Shown piece after piece: positions 8,422-17,186 of a DNA stretch of 64,000 nucleotides. This DNA comes from Streptomyces sp. ISL-98 (GTDB taxonomy: Bacteria; Actinomycetota; Actinomycetes; Streptomycetales; Streptomycetaceae). A program made the translations under genes and the position numbers. The notes beneath the pieces were generated by a model. It worked only from the letters and a program-made list of their open reading frames with translations. It was not told where the DNA came from and did no database searches. The stretch is from assembly GCF_018614055.1 (NCBI RefSeq), contig NZ_JAGGPB010000014.1, positions 124,001 to 188,000 on the forward strand, in the 5' to 3' direction. Position 1 is the first letter of the stretch, and each line of letters opens with the position of its first letter.

Positions 8422-10140
8422 TTAGGGCATGTACAGCGCCTCGATCTCGGCGGCGTACCGCTCGACGACCGCCTTCCGGCGCACCTTGAGCGTCGGCGTC
8501 AGCACCCCGCTGTCCACGGTGAAGTCCTCGTCGAGCACCGCGAAGGCGCGTATCCGAGCGGGCCGCGACACCTGTGCGTTCGCCGCGTCGACCGCCTCCT
8601 GGACGAGGCCGCGCACCGCCTCGTGATCACCGGCGTCGTGGCCCTCGCGGGCCGCCCATCCCGCGACTTCCTCGGCGTCGACGGTGATCAGCGCGACGGG
8701 ATACGGGCGGTGGTCACCCACCATCACCGCGTGCGAGACGAAGCGTGACTGCTGTATCGCCAGTTCCACCTGCGACGGCGTGAGGTTCTTGCCGGAGGAC
8801 GTGATGATCAGGTCCTTCTTGCGGCCGGTGATCGTGAGGTAGCCGTCGTCGTCCAGCGCGCCGAGGTCCCCGGTGTGCAGCCAGCCGTCCGGATCGACCG
8901 TCTCGCGCGTCGCGGGCTCGTTCGCGTAATAGCCGGGGAAGACCATCGGGCCGCGCGCCAGCACCTCGCCGTCGTCCCCGATCCGCACCTCGCATCCCGC
9001 GACGGGGCGCCCGACCGTCCCGTACCGGACCGCGCCCGGGTGGTTGAGCGAGATGACGCCGCCGGACTCGGTCATTCCGTAGCCCTCGAAGACCTCGATG
9101 CCGCAGGCCCGCAGGAAGTCCATGGTCTGCGGGGCGATCGGGGCCGCGCCGGTGAGGGCCCAGCGCAGCTCGCCGCCGAAGGCCGCCCTGACCAGGCCGT
9201 ACAACCGCTGGTCGACTTCCTCGTACGCGCCCCGCAACTCGTCCGGCAGCTCGCCGTCCGCCGCCAGGACCCCGATCCGTACCGCCTCCTCGAACCGCTC
9301 GCGGCCCCCCTCCTGCGACTCGGCGAGCGACAGCACCACGGAGTGGATCTTCTCGAACAGCCGGGGAACGGACGGCAGGTGCGTCGGCCGCACCTCGGCC
9401 AGCTCGCTCAGCACATCCTCGATGCGCCCGCCGAAATAGCAGAGCTCACCGCCGTACATCAGGGTCGTGAACTCGATCAGCTGGGCGAGGAGATGGGCGA
9501 GCGGAAGATAGAGATACGTGCGGCCCCCCGGCCCGCCCCGGATCAGACCTGCATTGACTTCGAGCACGGCCCCGAGGTTGCCGTGGGTGAGCCGGCAGCC
9601 CTTGGGCGGGCCCGTGGTCCCCGACGTGTAGACGATCGACGACAGGTCGCCGTCCGCGACGGCCGCGGCCCGCCGCAGGAACTCCTCCACCGGAGCGGCA
9701 GGCCCCGGCAGCGCCCGCAGTCCGTCCATCAGCAGCACGTGCCGCAGGGCCGGCAGCTTGCCGCGCACGCCCTCCACGCGCGCTGCCCGGTCGGCGTTCT
9801 CGCAGATGACGACCGTGGCGCCGGAGTCCCCGAGCATCCAGGCGAGCTCGTCGTCGCCCGCCGTCGGATAGACGGGCACGACGACGGCACCCACGGCGAG
9901 GATCGCGAAGTGCGCGTACGTCCACTCGATGCGGGTCTCGGACAGAACCGCCACGCGGTCCCCCGCCCGGACACCCGTACCGGCACCGATCAGCCCGCAC
10001 CCGATCTCTCTGACCACGTCCCGCAATTGGGCGTAGGAAACGGCCGGCGCCCCCTTCGCGCGCAGTGCCGGATGGTCCCCGTACCGCTCCGCCGCCCACT
10101 CGGTGAACACCGCGAGCGTCTCTGGCCGTCGTCGAGTCAT
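8422..10140 (-). CDS. Long-chain fatty-acid-CoA ligase family, AMP-binding
   Basis: A 572-residue ANL-superfamily adenylate-forming enzyme that most likely activates a long-chain fatty acid to acyl-CoA with ATP. The P-loop-like SSIVYTSGTTGPPKGC (about residues 165-180), FEGYGMTESGG, WLHTGDLGALDDDGYLTITGRKKD and a C-terminal lysine region (TLKVRRKAVVERY) mark the FadD15-like group. The ATG at 10140 is preferred because homology begins there, with no ribosome binding site (possibly leaderless). An upstream GTG/ATG would add 25 unlikely residues and run into the divergent araC promoter. Exact substrate is unknown. Confidence 0.88.
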   Translation of the reverse strand: MTRRRPETLAVFTEWAAERYGDHPALRAKGAPAVSYAQLRDVVREIGCGLIGAGTGVRAGDRVAVLSETRIEWTYAHFAILAVGAVVVPVYPTAGDDELAWMLGDSGATVVICENADRAARVEGVRGKLPALRHVLLMDGLRALPGPAAPVEEFLRRAAAVADGDLSSIVYTSGTTGPPKGCRLTHGNLGAVLEVNAGLIRGGPGGRTYLYLPLAHLLAQLIEFTTLMYGGELCYFGGRIEDVLSELAEVRPTHLPSVPRLFEKIHSVVLSLAESQEGGRERFEEAVRIGVLAADGELPDELRGAYEEVDQRLYGLVRAAFGGELRWALTGAAPIAPQTMDFLRACGIEVFEGYGMTESGGVISLNHPGAVRYGTVGRPVAGCEVRIGDDGEVLARGPMVFPGYYANEPATRETVDPDGWLHTGDLGALDDDGYLTITGRKKDLIITSSGKNLTPSQVELAIQQSRFVSHAVMVGDHRPYPVALITVDAEEVAGWAAREGHDAGDHEAVRGLVQEAVDAANAQVSRPARIRAFAVLDEDFTVDSGVLTPTLKVRRKAVVERYAAEIEALYMP

Positions 10141-10235
10141 ACGACCGACGGTAGGTACGACCGGGCTGCGCGCGGGATGACGGGAAACGTCACCACCGCT
10201 GACCTTGCCGCTCATCCCCGCTACCGTCGTTGACC

Positions 10236-11267
10236 ATGGCGAAGCGGACGATCACCGTGCACCATGTGCGGGCCGTGCTGCGCGGCGCAGAGCGCCGTGG
10301 CATCGACACCGTGCCGCTGCTCCAGGCGGGCCACATCCCGCCGCTGCTGCTGGGCGACGACCGCGCACGCGTCACGGCCGCCCAGTTCGCGGGCCTTTTC
10401 CGGGCGCTGTACCGCGCCACGCAGGACGAGTTCCTGGGCCTGGGCTCGGCGCCGAGCAGGCCGGGCACCTTCGCGATGATGTGCTACGCCGCTCTGGGCT
10501 GCCGCGACCTGGGTGCGGCGATCGAACGCGGCACCACGTTCTACGGCCTGTTCCCCGGCGGCCCGGACCTGGCGCTGGAGCGCGAACCGGGCGGCGCGGA
10601 GGCGGTGTTCACCGTCCGCAACGACCTGGACCGCGACGAGGACCGTTTCCTGGCCGAGTGCCTGGTCATCATCTGGCACCGTCTGTGCAGCTGGCTGATC
10701 GGCCGCCGTATCCCCCTGCGGTGGGCCGACTTCGACTATCCGCCGCCCCCGCACAAGGACGAGTACAGCACCCTGTTCGGCTGCCCCGTCCGCTTCGGCA
10801 CCGACCGTACGGGTGCGGGTTTCGACGCGCACTGGCTCACGGCCCCGCTGGTACGGGACGAGGCGGCGCTCGAAGCGATGCTGGGCGGCGCCCCCTTCGA
10901 GCTGCTGAGCCGCCGCGAGTACGGCACGACAGTCGCCGAACAGGTCCGCCACGCCCTGGCCCAGTCCCTGCGCAACTCCCCCCGCCTCCCCTCGCTGGGC
11001 GAAACCGCCGGCCGCCTGGCAGTCAGCCCGGCGACCCTGCGCCGCCGCCTTCAAGAGGAGGCCACGTCGTTCCAGCAGCTCAAGGACGCGGTCCGCCGGG
11101 ACGCGGCGATAGCGGGCCTGGCGGAAGGCCGCGAACCGATCGCGGAGCTGGCGGCCAGGCTCGGCTTCTCGGAGGACACGTCCTTCCACCGCGCGTTCCG
11201 CCGCTGGACGGGGACGACCCCGGGGGCGTACCGGATCGGCGGGGTCGGTCCGCCTGCGGAGCCGTGA
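10236..11267 (+). CDS. AraC-family transcriptional regulator (arabinose-binding-like N-domain)
   Basis: A 343-residue regulator. The N-terminal 200 residues match the Arabinose_bd-type ligand/dimerisation domain common in regulators of lipid and alkane genes. The C-terminal 100 residues hold the double helix-turn-helix, with LAVSPATLRRRLQEE and IAELAARLGFSEDTSFHRAF as recognition regions. It is divergent from the acyl-CoA ligase gene with a 95-nt spacer, so it probably controls that gene in response to a fatty-acid-like ligand; this is inferred from arrangement. The ATG at 10236 is chosen over a TTG at 10230. Confidence 0.9.
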   Translation: MAKRTITVHHVRAVLRGAERRGIDTVPLLQAGHIPPLLLGDDRARVTAAQFAGLFRALYRATQDEFLGLGSAPSRPGTFAMMCYAALGCRDLGAAIERGTTFYGLFPGGPDLALEREPGGAEAVFTVRNDLDRDEDRFLAECLVIIWHRLCSWLIGRRIPLRWADFDYPPPPHKDEYSTLFGCPVRFGTDRTGAGFDAHWLTAPLVRDEAALEAMLGGAPFELLSRREYGTTVAEQVRHALAQSLRNSPRLPSLGETAGRLAVSPATLRRRLQEEATSFQQLKDAVRRDAAIAGLAEGREPIAELAARLGFSEDTSFHRAFRRWTGTTPGAYRIGGVGPPAEP

Positions 11268-11374
11268 CCGGCCACTGCGGGCTGTGCCCGCCCGCCCTGC
11301 GGGTGCAGTCTGCCCGCGTTACGCTCGCTAAGAGGCGCAGGCGGCGTGGGCCGCAGTCGTCGAGGAGGTGGGCG

Positions 11375-11608
11375 ATGGTCGGCAACACCATCGACTTCAC
11401 CGAAGAGCGGGCTCCGTGCGGCCGGATCGTAGACGGTCTGCGCTATCAGGAGGACGACACCGCGGGGCTCGTCATCGACGAGGTGACGTACGCGTGCGGG
11501 TGCCGTCGGGTCCGTCACGAATTCCATGACGGCAGCGTGCGCATCAGGACCGTCCGCCACGACGGCACGGTCGTGCACGACGAGCACAGCGGCGAGCACG
11601 AGGGCTGA
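11375..11608 (+). CDS. Small conserved-type Cys-containing protein upstream of frdA
   Basis: A 77-residue protein with three cysteines (APCGR near residue 15 and ACGCRR near residues 41-45) and a beta-rich His/Asp C-terminus (HEFHDGSVRIRTVRHDGTVV). The ATG at 11375 has GAGGAGG 7 nt upstream, which strongly supports translation. The stop is 51 nt before frdA with no terminator between, so it is probably the first gene of the fumarate reductase transcript. Function is not recognised; the Cys/His content would allow metal binding, which is speculative. Confidence 0.7.
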   Translation: MVGNTIDFTEERAPCGRIVDGLRYQEDDTAGLVIDEVTYACGCRRVRHEFHDGSVRIRTVRHDGTVVHDEHSGEHEG

Positions 11609-11659
11609 CCCCGGCACGCACGGCGTGCACATCAAGGGCGCGCACATCAAGGTGGTGAC

Positions 11660-13420
11660 ATGACCGCTTCCTATGACGTCCTGGTGGTCGGCGGCGGAGG
11701 CGCCGGGCTGCGCGCAGCCATCGCCGTCGCCGAAACCGATCCACGGCTCAGTGTGGCGGTCATTTCCAAGGTCTACCCGATGCGCAGCCACACGGTCTCC
11801 GCCGAAGGCGGGGCCGCCGCTGTCGCCGGTGCGGACGACACCCTCGACGAACACGCCCACGACACCGTGTCCGGCGGGGACTGGCTGTGCGATCAGGACG
11901 CCGTCGAGGCCTTCGTACGCGAGGCACCACTCGAACTGCGGCGGCTGGAGCACTGGGGCTGCCCGTGGAGCCGCCAGGTGGACGGGCACATCGCGGTACG
12001 GGCCTTCGGCGGCATGAAGAAGATGCGCACCTGGTTCGCCGCCGACAAGACCGGCTTCCACCTCCTGCACACCCTGTTCCAGACCGCGCTGTCGTACCGG
12101 GACATCGTGCGGTACGACGAGTGGTTCGTCAGCACCCTGCTCGTCGACGACGGCAAGGTGCGCGGCGTGGTGGCGACCGAGCTGGCCACCGGCAGGGTCG
12201 AGACCATCACCGCCAACGCCGTCATCATGTCCACCGGGGGATGCGGCCGGGTCTATCCGTTCACCACCAACGCCAACATCAAGACCGGCGACGGCATGGC
12301 GCTGGCCTACCGGGCCGGCGCACCGCTGAAAGACATGGAGTTCGTCCAGTACCACCCCACCGGTCTGCCCTTCACCGGAATCCTCATCACGGAGGCCGCG
12401 CGCGCCGAGGGCGGCAGGCTGCTCAACAAGGACGGCTACCGGTATCTGCAGGACTACGACCTGGGCAAACCGGAACCGGGGCCGGTGCTGCGCAGTATGG
12501 AACTGGGGCCGCGCGACCGGTTGTCGCAGGCGTTCGTGCACGAGCTCGACAAGGGGAGAACCACCCCCACGCCGCACGGGCCGATCGTCCACCTGGACCT
12601 GCGCCATCTCGGCGCGGAACTCATCGACACCAAGCTGCCCTTCGTACGGGAGCTGTGCCTGAAGTACCAGAACATCGACCCGGTCCGGGAGTTGATCCCG
12701 GTGCGGCCAGTGGTCCACTACATGATGGGTGGCATCCACACCGATATCGACGGCGCGGCCGGTCTCGACGGCCTGTACGCCGCCGGAGAGGTGGCCTGCG
12801 TCAGCATCAACGGCGCCAACCGGCTGGGCTCCAACTCGCTCCCGGAACTGCTGGTCTTCGGTGCCCGCGCCGGGCGGGCGGCCGCCGAGGACGCCGCCGC
12901 GTCGGCGGGTTCCGGCCCAAGCGCCGCGACCCTCGCACAGGCGCGCGACGAGCACCGCCGGCTGGAGCGCCTCGTCGCGCACCACGCCGAGGGCAAGGGC
13001 CGGGAGCGCGTCGCGGACATCCGTACCGCGATGCAGGACACGATGGAGCGCGGCGCCGGGATCTACCGGGACGCGGGCTCCCTGGCCACGGCGGCCGGGG
13101 CGCTGCTGGAACTGCGGGAGCGGTTCGGCGGGGCAGCCGTCGACGATCACAGCCGTACGTTCAACACCGACGTGATCGCCCTGCTGGAGCTGTCGTTCAT
13201 GCTGGACGTGGCCGGGACCATCGTGCACAGCGCGATGCTGCGCGAGGAGTCGCGGGGCGCGCACCAGCGCACCGACTTCCCCGCGCGGGACGACCAGCGG
13301 TACCTGGCCCATTCGCTGGTCCACCGTGAACCCGACGGCACCGCACGGGTGGAGTACTGCCCGGTGACCATCGGCCGCTGGGCACCCGGGGAACGCGTGT
13401 ACGGGAGGCAGGAGCCATGA
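11660..13420 (+). CDS. frdA: Fumarate reductase/succinate dehydrogenase flavoprotein subunit
   Basis: The 586-residue catalytic subunit, which interconverts fumarate and succinate. It opens with a Rossmann dinucleotide motif ([12 protein letters not shown], residues 9-20). His44 in [10 protein letters not shown] is the expected covalent FAD attachment site. Substrate-site blocks include [17 protein letters not shown] and [10 protein letters not shown]. It is followed by an iron-sulphur subunit and two small membrane subunits, the FrdABCD arrangement. FrdB overlaps by 4 nt (ATGA). Direction in vivo cannot be decided from sequence, but the four-subunit order favours menaquinol:fumarate reductase. 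The ATG at 11660 follows AAGGTGG. Confidence 0.92.
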   Translation: MTASYDVLVVGGGGAGLRAAIAVAETDPRLSVAVISKVYPMRSHTVSAEGGAAAVAGADDTLDEHAHDTVSGGDWLCDQDAVEAFVREAPLELRRLEHWGCPWSRQVDGHIAVRAFGGMKKMRTWFAADKTGFHLLHTLFQTALSYRDIVRYDEWFVSTLLVDDGKVRGVVATELATGRVETITANAVIMSTGGCGRVYPFTTNANIKTGDGMALAYRAGAPLKDMEFVQYHPTGLPFTGILITEAARAEGGRLLNKDGYRYLQDYDLGKPEPGPVLRSMELGPRDRLSQAFVHELDKGRTTPTPHGPIVHLDLRHLGAELIDTKLPFVRELCLKYQNIDPVRELIPVRPVVHYMMGGIHTDIDGAAGLDGLYAAGEVACVSINGANRLGSNSLPELLVFGARAGRAAAEDAAASAGSGPSAATLAQARDEHRRLERLVAHHAEGKGRERVADIRTAMQDTMERGAGIYRDAGSLATAAGALLELRERFGGAAVDDHSRTFNTDVIALLELSFMLDVAGTIVHSAMLREESRGAHQRTDFPARDDQRYLAHSLVHREPDGTARVEYCPVTIGRWAPGERVYGRQEP

Positions 13421-14190
13421 CGGACACTGACCGGACGGACCGGACCGACCGGATAACCCTGCAGGTCGCCCGCTACCGGCCGGAGCAGGAGAGCGAACCG
13501 ACCTGGCAGTCCTACGAGGTCCCGCTGCGCAAGGAGTGGACGGTCCTCGACGGGCTCAATCACATCAAGGACCACCTGGACGGCACGCTCTCCTACCGCT
13601 GGTCCTGCCGCATGGGCATCTGCGGCAGCTGCGGCATGACCGTCAACGGCGAGCCCCAGCTGACCTGCTCGGCCTTCCTGACCGACTCCGCGCCCGGGCC
13701 GGTACGGGTCGAGCCACTCGCCAACTTCCCCGTCGTCCGCGATCTCGTCGTAGAGATCGGCGACTTCATGAACAAGCTGACCGAGGTCAAACCCTGGATC
13801 ATCCGCGGCGAGCACGAGGAAAAGCCGCTCGACGAGGGCGAGTATCTGCAGACCCCGGACGAGATGGACGAGTACAAGCAGTACAGCATGTGCATCAACT
13901 GCATGCTCTGCTACGCGGCCTGCCCGGTGTACGCGCTCGACCCCGGCTTCGTGGGACCTGCGGCCATCGCTCTCGCCCAGCGCTACAACCTGGATTCGCG
14001 TGACGAGGGAGCCGCAGACCGGCGCGATGTGCTGAACTCCGCGGAGGGCGTCTGGTCCTGCACCCTGGTCGGCGAATGCACCACGGCCTGCCCCAAAGGC
14101 GTCGACCCGGCCGGCGCCATCCAGCGCTACAAGCTGACGGCGGCCACGCAGTCGCTCAAAGACCTTCTGTGGCCGAGGGGTGCGCGATGA
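13417..14190 (+). CDS. frdB: Fumarate reductase iron-sulphur subunit
   Basis: A 257-residue electron-transfer subunit linking FrdA flavin to membrane quinol. The N-terminal plant-type ferredoxin domain has Cys64, Cys69, Cys72 and Cys84 ([10 protein letters not shown]...C) for the 2Fe-2S cluster. The C-terminal domain has [11 protein letters not shown] for the 4Fe-4S cluster and [14 protein letters not shown] for the 3Fe-4S cluster, with final ligands shared in the usual crossed pattern. The start overlaps the frdA stop and the stop overlaps the frdC start, both as ATGA, so the subunits are translationally coupled. Confidence 0.93.
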   Translation: MTDTDRTDRTDRITLQVARYRPEQESEPTWQSYEVPLRKEWTVLDGLNHIKDHLDGTLSYRWSCRMGICGSCGMTVNGEPQLTCSAFLTDSAPGPVRVEPLANFPVVRDLVVEIGDFMNKLTEVKPWIIRGEHEEKPLDEGEYLQTPDEMDEYKQYSMCINCMLCYAACPVYALDPGFVGPAAIALAQRYNLDSRDEGAADRRDVLNSAEGVWSCTLVGECTTACPKGVDPAGAIQRYKLTAATQSLKDLLWPRGAR

Positions 14191-14588
14191 ACCGGCCCGC
14201 TCGGACCACTCTCTACCGCAAGCCGGTCCCCATCTTCTGGTGGCTCCACCGCCGCGCTTACCTCGTCTTTGTCCTGCGGGAGCTCAGCAGCGTCTTCATC
14301 GCCTGGTTCGTGGTGTTCCTGCTGCTCATGGCGAGCGCGGTCGCCGACGGCGGCGACGCGTACGAGCGCTTCCAGGACTGGAGCGCCAATGGGTGGGTGA
14401 CCGCGCTGAACACGGTCGCCCTGCTCTTCGTCCTGCTGCACACCGTGACCTGGTTCGGCCTGGCGCCGCGGGCCATGGTCGTGCGGCTGCGCGGCCGACA
14501 CGTCCGGCCGAGGACCATCGTGGGGCTGCACTACGTGCTGTGGGCGCTGCTGACGGCGGCCGTGACATGGCTGGTCCTGAGCGGGTGA
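14187..14588 (+). CDS. frdC: Fumarate reductase membrane anchor subunit C
   Basis: A 133-residue membrane protein with three predicted spans (about residues 28-50, 70-92 and 108-130) and an N-terminal [22 protein letters not shown] that matches the E. coli-type FrdC N-terminus. With FrdD it anchors the catalytic dimer and forms the menaquinol site; this subunit class has no haem. The ATG at 14187 overlaps the frdB stop. Two small anchors rather than one dihaem cytochrome b distinguish this enzyme from the common actinobacterial succinate dehydrogenases. Confidence 0.88.
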   Translation: MNRPARTTLYRKPVPIFWWLHRRAYLVFVLRELSSVFIAWFVVFLLLMASAVADGGDAYERFQDWSANGWVTALNTVALLFVLLHTVTWFGLAPRAMVVRLRGRHVRPRTIVGLHYVLWALLTAAVTWLVLSG

Positions 14589-14600
14589 GGAGGTAGCGCG

Positions 14601-14951
14601 ATGGCCAGGAAATCACCGGAACCGCTGCTGTGGCTGCTGTTCAGCGCAGGCGGGATGGCTGCGGCGCTGCTGGTCCCCGTCCTGCTGTTCCTGTTCGGCA
14701 TCGCCTTCCCGCTGGGCTGGATTCCGTTCCCCGACCATGCGCACCTCATGTCGGTGCTGCGGCACCCCGTCACCAAGATCGTGCTGTTCGGGCTGTGCGT
14801 GCTGTGTCTCTTCCACTGGGCTCACCGCTTCCGCTACACGCTGTACGACGGCCTGCAGCTCAAACGGCTGAGCAGGCTGATCAACGTGTTCTGCTACGGA
14901 GGCGCGGTACTGGGATCGGTCGCGGCGGGGTGGGTCCTGTTCGGCGTCTGA
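14601..14951 (+). CDS. frdD: Fumarate reductase membrane anchor subunit D
   Basis: A 116-residue membrane protein with three predicted spans. The N-terminal SPEPLLWLLFSAGGMAAAL matches the FrdD pattern, and HWAHRFRYTLYDG in the second loop is a conserved FrdD block. It partners FrdC in quinol binding. The ATG at 14601 has AGGAGG 7 nt upstream and sits 12 nt after the frdC stop. It is the last gene of the operon; no clear hairpin terminator was seen downstream. Confidence 0.88.
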   Translation: MARKSPEPLLWLLFSAGGMAAALLVPVLLFLFGIAFPLGWIPFPDHAHLMSVLRHPVTKIVLFGLCVLCLFHWAHRFRYTLYDGLQLKRLSRLINVFCYGGAVLGSVAAGWVLFGV

Positions 14952-15121
14952 CATCCCTCACCCCGTCCCGGGGCGTTGACCGCTGCGTTCCCTCTCCCGC
15001 GCCCGGCGTTGATACCCCGGGTCAGCAAAGCTGAGCTTCCCGGTCAGCCCCATACCTACCGGTCAGTCACTACGGTCTCGGCAACGACCCCAGCCCCCCA
15101 TTGGCACGTTGGGAGAGCCGT

Positions 15122-16297
15122 ATGAGCCGCATGCACCACCGACGGAACAGACTGACCGCCACCCTCACCGCCCTGGCCGCCCTCGCCTTCACCACAGCCG
15201 CCACCCCACCGGCGACCGCCACCACCACCAGCACCGCCACCACCCCAGGCGACATCGTCAGCTCCGCGCCCACCTCCTTCCACCCTCTCCCCGGCCAGCC
15301 CACCAACACCAAGTCCTGGCAGATCACTTACCGCTCCACCACCGCCAAGGGCGCCCCCAACGTCGTATCCGGCACCGTCATCGTGCCGAACGACGGCCGG
15401 ACCGGGCCGCGTCCGCTCGTCACGTACGCCGTCGGGACCGTCGGGCTCGGGGACCAGTGCGCGCCGAGCGCCGGCTTCCCCAAGGGCACCACCATCGAGG
15501 CCAGCCTGATCAACCAGGCCGTACAGCGCGGCTGGGCCGTCGCCGTCACCGACTACGAGGGCCTCGGCACCCCCGGCGACCACACCTACACCGTCGGCCG
15601 CGCCGAGGGCCAGGCCGTCCTCGACGCGGCCCGCGCCGCGATCCGCCACCCGGAGGCCGGGCTCAGCAAGGATTCGCCGGTCGGCATCATGGGCTACTCG
15701 CAGGGCGGTCAGGCCTCCAGCTGGGCCGCCGAACTGCACGACTCGTACGCCCCCGACCTCAAGGTCAAGGGGACGGCGACCGGCGGCGTACCGGCCGACC
15801 TGATGAAGGTCGCGGACTTCAACGACGGCAACATCGGGGCCGGTCTGATCCTGATGGCGGCCACCGGTCAGGACGCGGCCTTCCCCGAGCTGGAGCTCGA
15901 CACGTACCTCAATGACAAGGGGCGCGGTTACGTCGACTTCATGAAGAAGAACTGCGTCGCCATCGACACCGTCGCGGGCCTCTTCCAGCGCATCTCCGAC
16001 GTCACCGTGAAGAACCCGCTCAACGAGCCCGACTGGCAGCAGCGCCTGGGCGAGTCGAAGCTCGGCACCCACACCCCTGACCACCCCGTGTACCTCTACC
16101 ACGGCGGCATCGACGAGCTGATCCCGTACGCGGTCGGCAAGCAGCTGCGCGCGGACTGGTGCGACAGGGGCGCGAAGGTCCAGTGGCGCTCGCATCCGCT
16201 GCTCGGCCACATCGGGGGCGTAACGGTGGGCGCGTTCCCGGCAATGGACTGGCTGAACGACCGCTTCGCCGGAAAACCTACCCAGGGCAACTGCTGA
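15122..16297 (+). CDS. Secreted lipase, LIP family
   Basis: A 391-residue exported alpha/beta hydrolase, likely a triacylglycerol or ester lipase of the secretory lipase (LIP) family. A signal peptide covers about residues 1-37 (basic start, hydrophobic core, cut near ATA). The nucleophile elbow is GYSQGG, with serine near residue 200. The catalytic acid is probably in YHGGIDELIP and the histidine in LLGHIGG. The ATG at 15122 follows GGGAG. Three CGGTCAG-like repeats lie in the 170-nt upstream region. It converges on a TetR gene, with a hairpin between them. Confidence 0.88.
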   Translation: MSRMHHRRNRLTATLTALAALAFTTAATPPATATTTSTATTPGDIVSSAPTSFHPLPGQPTNTKSWQITYRSTTAKGAPNVVSGTVIVPNDGRTGPRPLVTYAVGTVGLGDQCAPSAGFPKGTTIEASLINQAVQRGWAVAVTDYEGLGTPGDHTYTVGRAEGQAVLDAARAAIRHPEAGLSKDSPVGIMGYSQGGQASSWAAELHDSYAPDLKVKGTATGGVPADLMKVADFNDGNIGAGLILMAATGQDAAFPELELDTYLNDKGRGYVDFMKKNCVAIDTVAGLFQRISDVTVKNPLNEPDWQQRLGESKLGTHTPDHPVYLYHGGIDELIPYAVGKQLRADWCDRGAKVQWRSHPLLGHIGGVTVGAFPAMDWLNDRFAGKPTQGNC

Positions 16298-16311
16298 CCC
16301 GTCACCAGCGA

Positions 16312-16353
16312 CAGGAGCGAGGGGCCCCGCATCACGGGCGTCCTTCGCTCCTG
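16312..16353. terminator. Hairpin between convergent lipase and TetR genes
   Basis: CAGGAGCGA (16312-16320) pairs with TCGCTCCTG (16345-16353), with further G/C pairing inside. It lies in the 62-nt gap between two converging genes and can terminate both. Confidence 0.7.
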
Positions 16354-16359
16354 AAGCAG

Positions 16360-17028
16360 TCAGGGACGGGGAATGTGCAGCGGTACGCCGCGAGACGGCG
16401 CCCAGCGCTGCCCCCGCATGAGGTTCTCAAGGCCCGCCCAGGCGAAGTTCATCAGCGTCGCGGCCGTCTCCTTCGCGGAGACGCCCGGCGTAGCGTTCCC
16501 CCACCCTGCCAGCGACTCCGCGGCGCCCACCAACGCGTGGGCGAGCCCGGCCACTTCCCGGTCGGCGAGGTCGGGGTCGCAGGACACCTCGCGGGCCGCG
16601 GAGCCGATCAGGTACGTCACGAAGGTGACGATCTCATCGCGCATCGCCGAGACCTCGGCGGCGAACGGCTCTCCGTGCGTACGTGCCTGGTTGTGCAGCA
16701 CCGACCAGGCGTCCGGGTTCTCGGCAGCATGCGTGAAGAACGCCCGTAGCCCGTCCCACAGTTGGCGGTCGGCGGGCAGCCCCGGCTCGACACCGGCCCG
16801 TACCGCCTCGACGAGCGCGCGCGCCTCGCGCCGGATGCAGGCCGTGAACAGCTCTTCCTTGGAGTTCAGGTAGAGGTAGACGAGCGGCTTCGACACCCCG
16901 GCCAGCTCGGCTATCTCGTCCATCGACGCGGCCCGGTAACCCCGTTGCCCGAAGGTCTGCACGGCAGCGTCCATCATCTGCTGCTCGCGCACGGCACGCG
17001 GCATCCGCTTGCCCTTCACAGCACCCAC
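16360..17028 (-). CDS. TetR/AcrR-family transcriptional regulator
   Basis: A 222-residue repressor-type regulator. The N-terminal helix-turn-helix spans about residues 18-60 (MDEIAELAGVSKPLVYLYLNSKEELF). The C-terminal all-helical domain would bind ligand and dimerise. The GTG at 17028 keeps MGAVKGKRMPRAVREQQ; an ATG 24 nt inside is an alternative. The target is unknown; the convergent lipase is adjacent but not in a divergent arrangement. Confidence 0.9.
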   Translation of the reverse strand: MGAVKGKRMPRAVREQQMMDAAVQTFGQRGYRAASMDEIAELAGVSKPLVYLYLNSKEELFTACIRREARALVEAVRAGVEPGLPADRQLWDGLRAFFTHAAENPDAWSVLHNQARTHGEPFAAEVSAMRDEIVTFVTYLIGSAAREVSCDPDLADREVAGLAHALVGAAESLAGWGNATPGVSAKETAATLMNFAWAGLENLMRGQRWAPSRGVPLHIPRP

Positions 17029-17112
17029 GTCCCCGGTCCTTCCGCCCCGCCGCGCGGCATACGCGGCTTACTCCCCGCTCAAGCCTACGTGCGCGCACCG
17101 CGGGAAAGCCGA

Positions 17113-17145
17113 AGTGCCCCCGGACGCAAGGCGTCCGGGGGCACT
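17113..17145 (-). terminator. Strong terminator after the symporter gene
   Basis: Perfect 15-bp stem (17113-17127 with 17131-17145) with an AAG loop, 42 nt past the symporter stop and before the TetR gene. Confidence 0.9.
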
Positions 17146-17186
17146 CGGTGGGGCACTTCGGTAGGGCACTCGGTCGTGCGAGGCAG

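Noticed and set aside
10141..10215. Longer start for the acyl-CoA ligase at 10215
   Set aside because: It would add 25 residues unlike the family and leave only 20 nt for the divergent araC promoter.
14952..15121. Possible tRNA or riboswitch between frdD and the lipase
   Set aside because: No cloverleaf or known riboswitch core could be folded; only CGGTCAG-type direct repeats are present.
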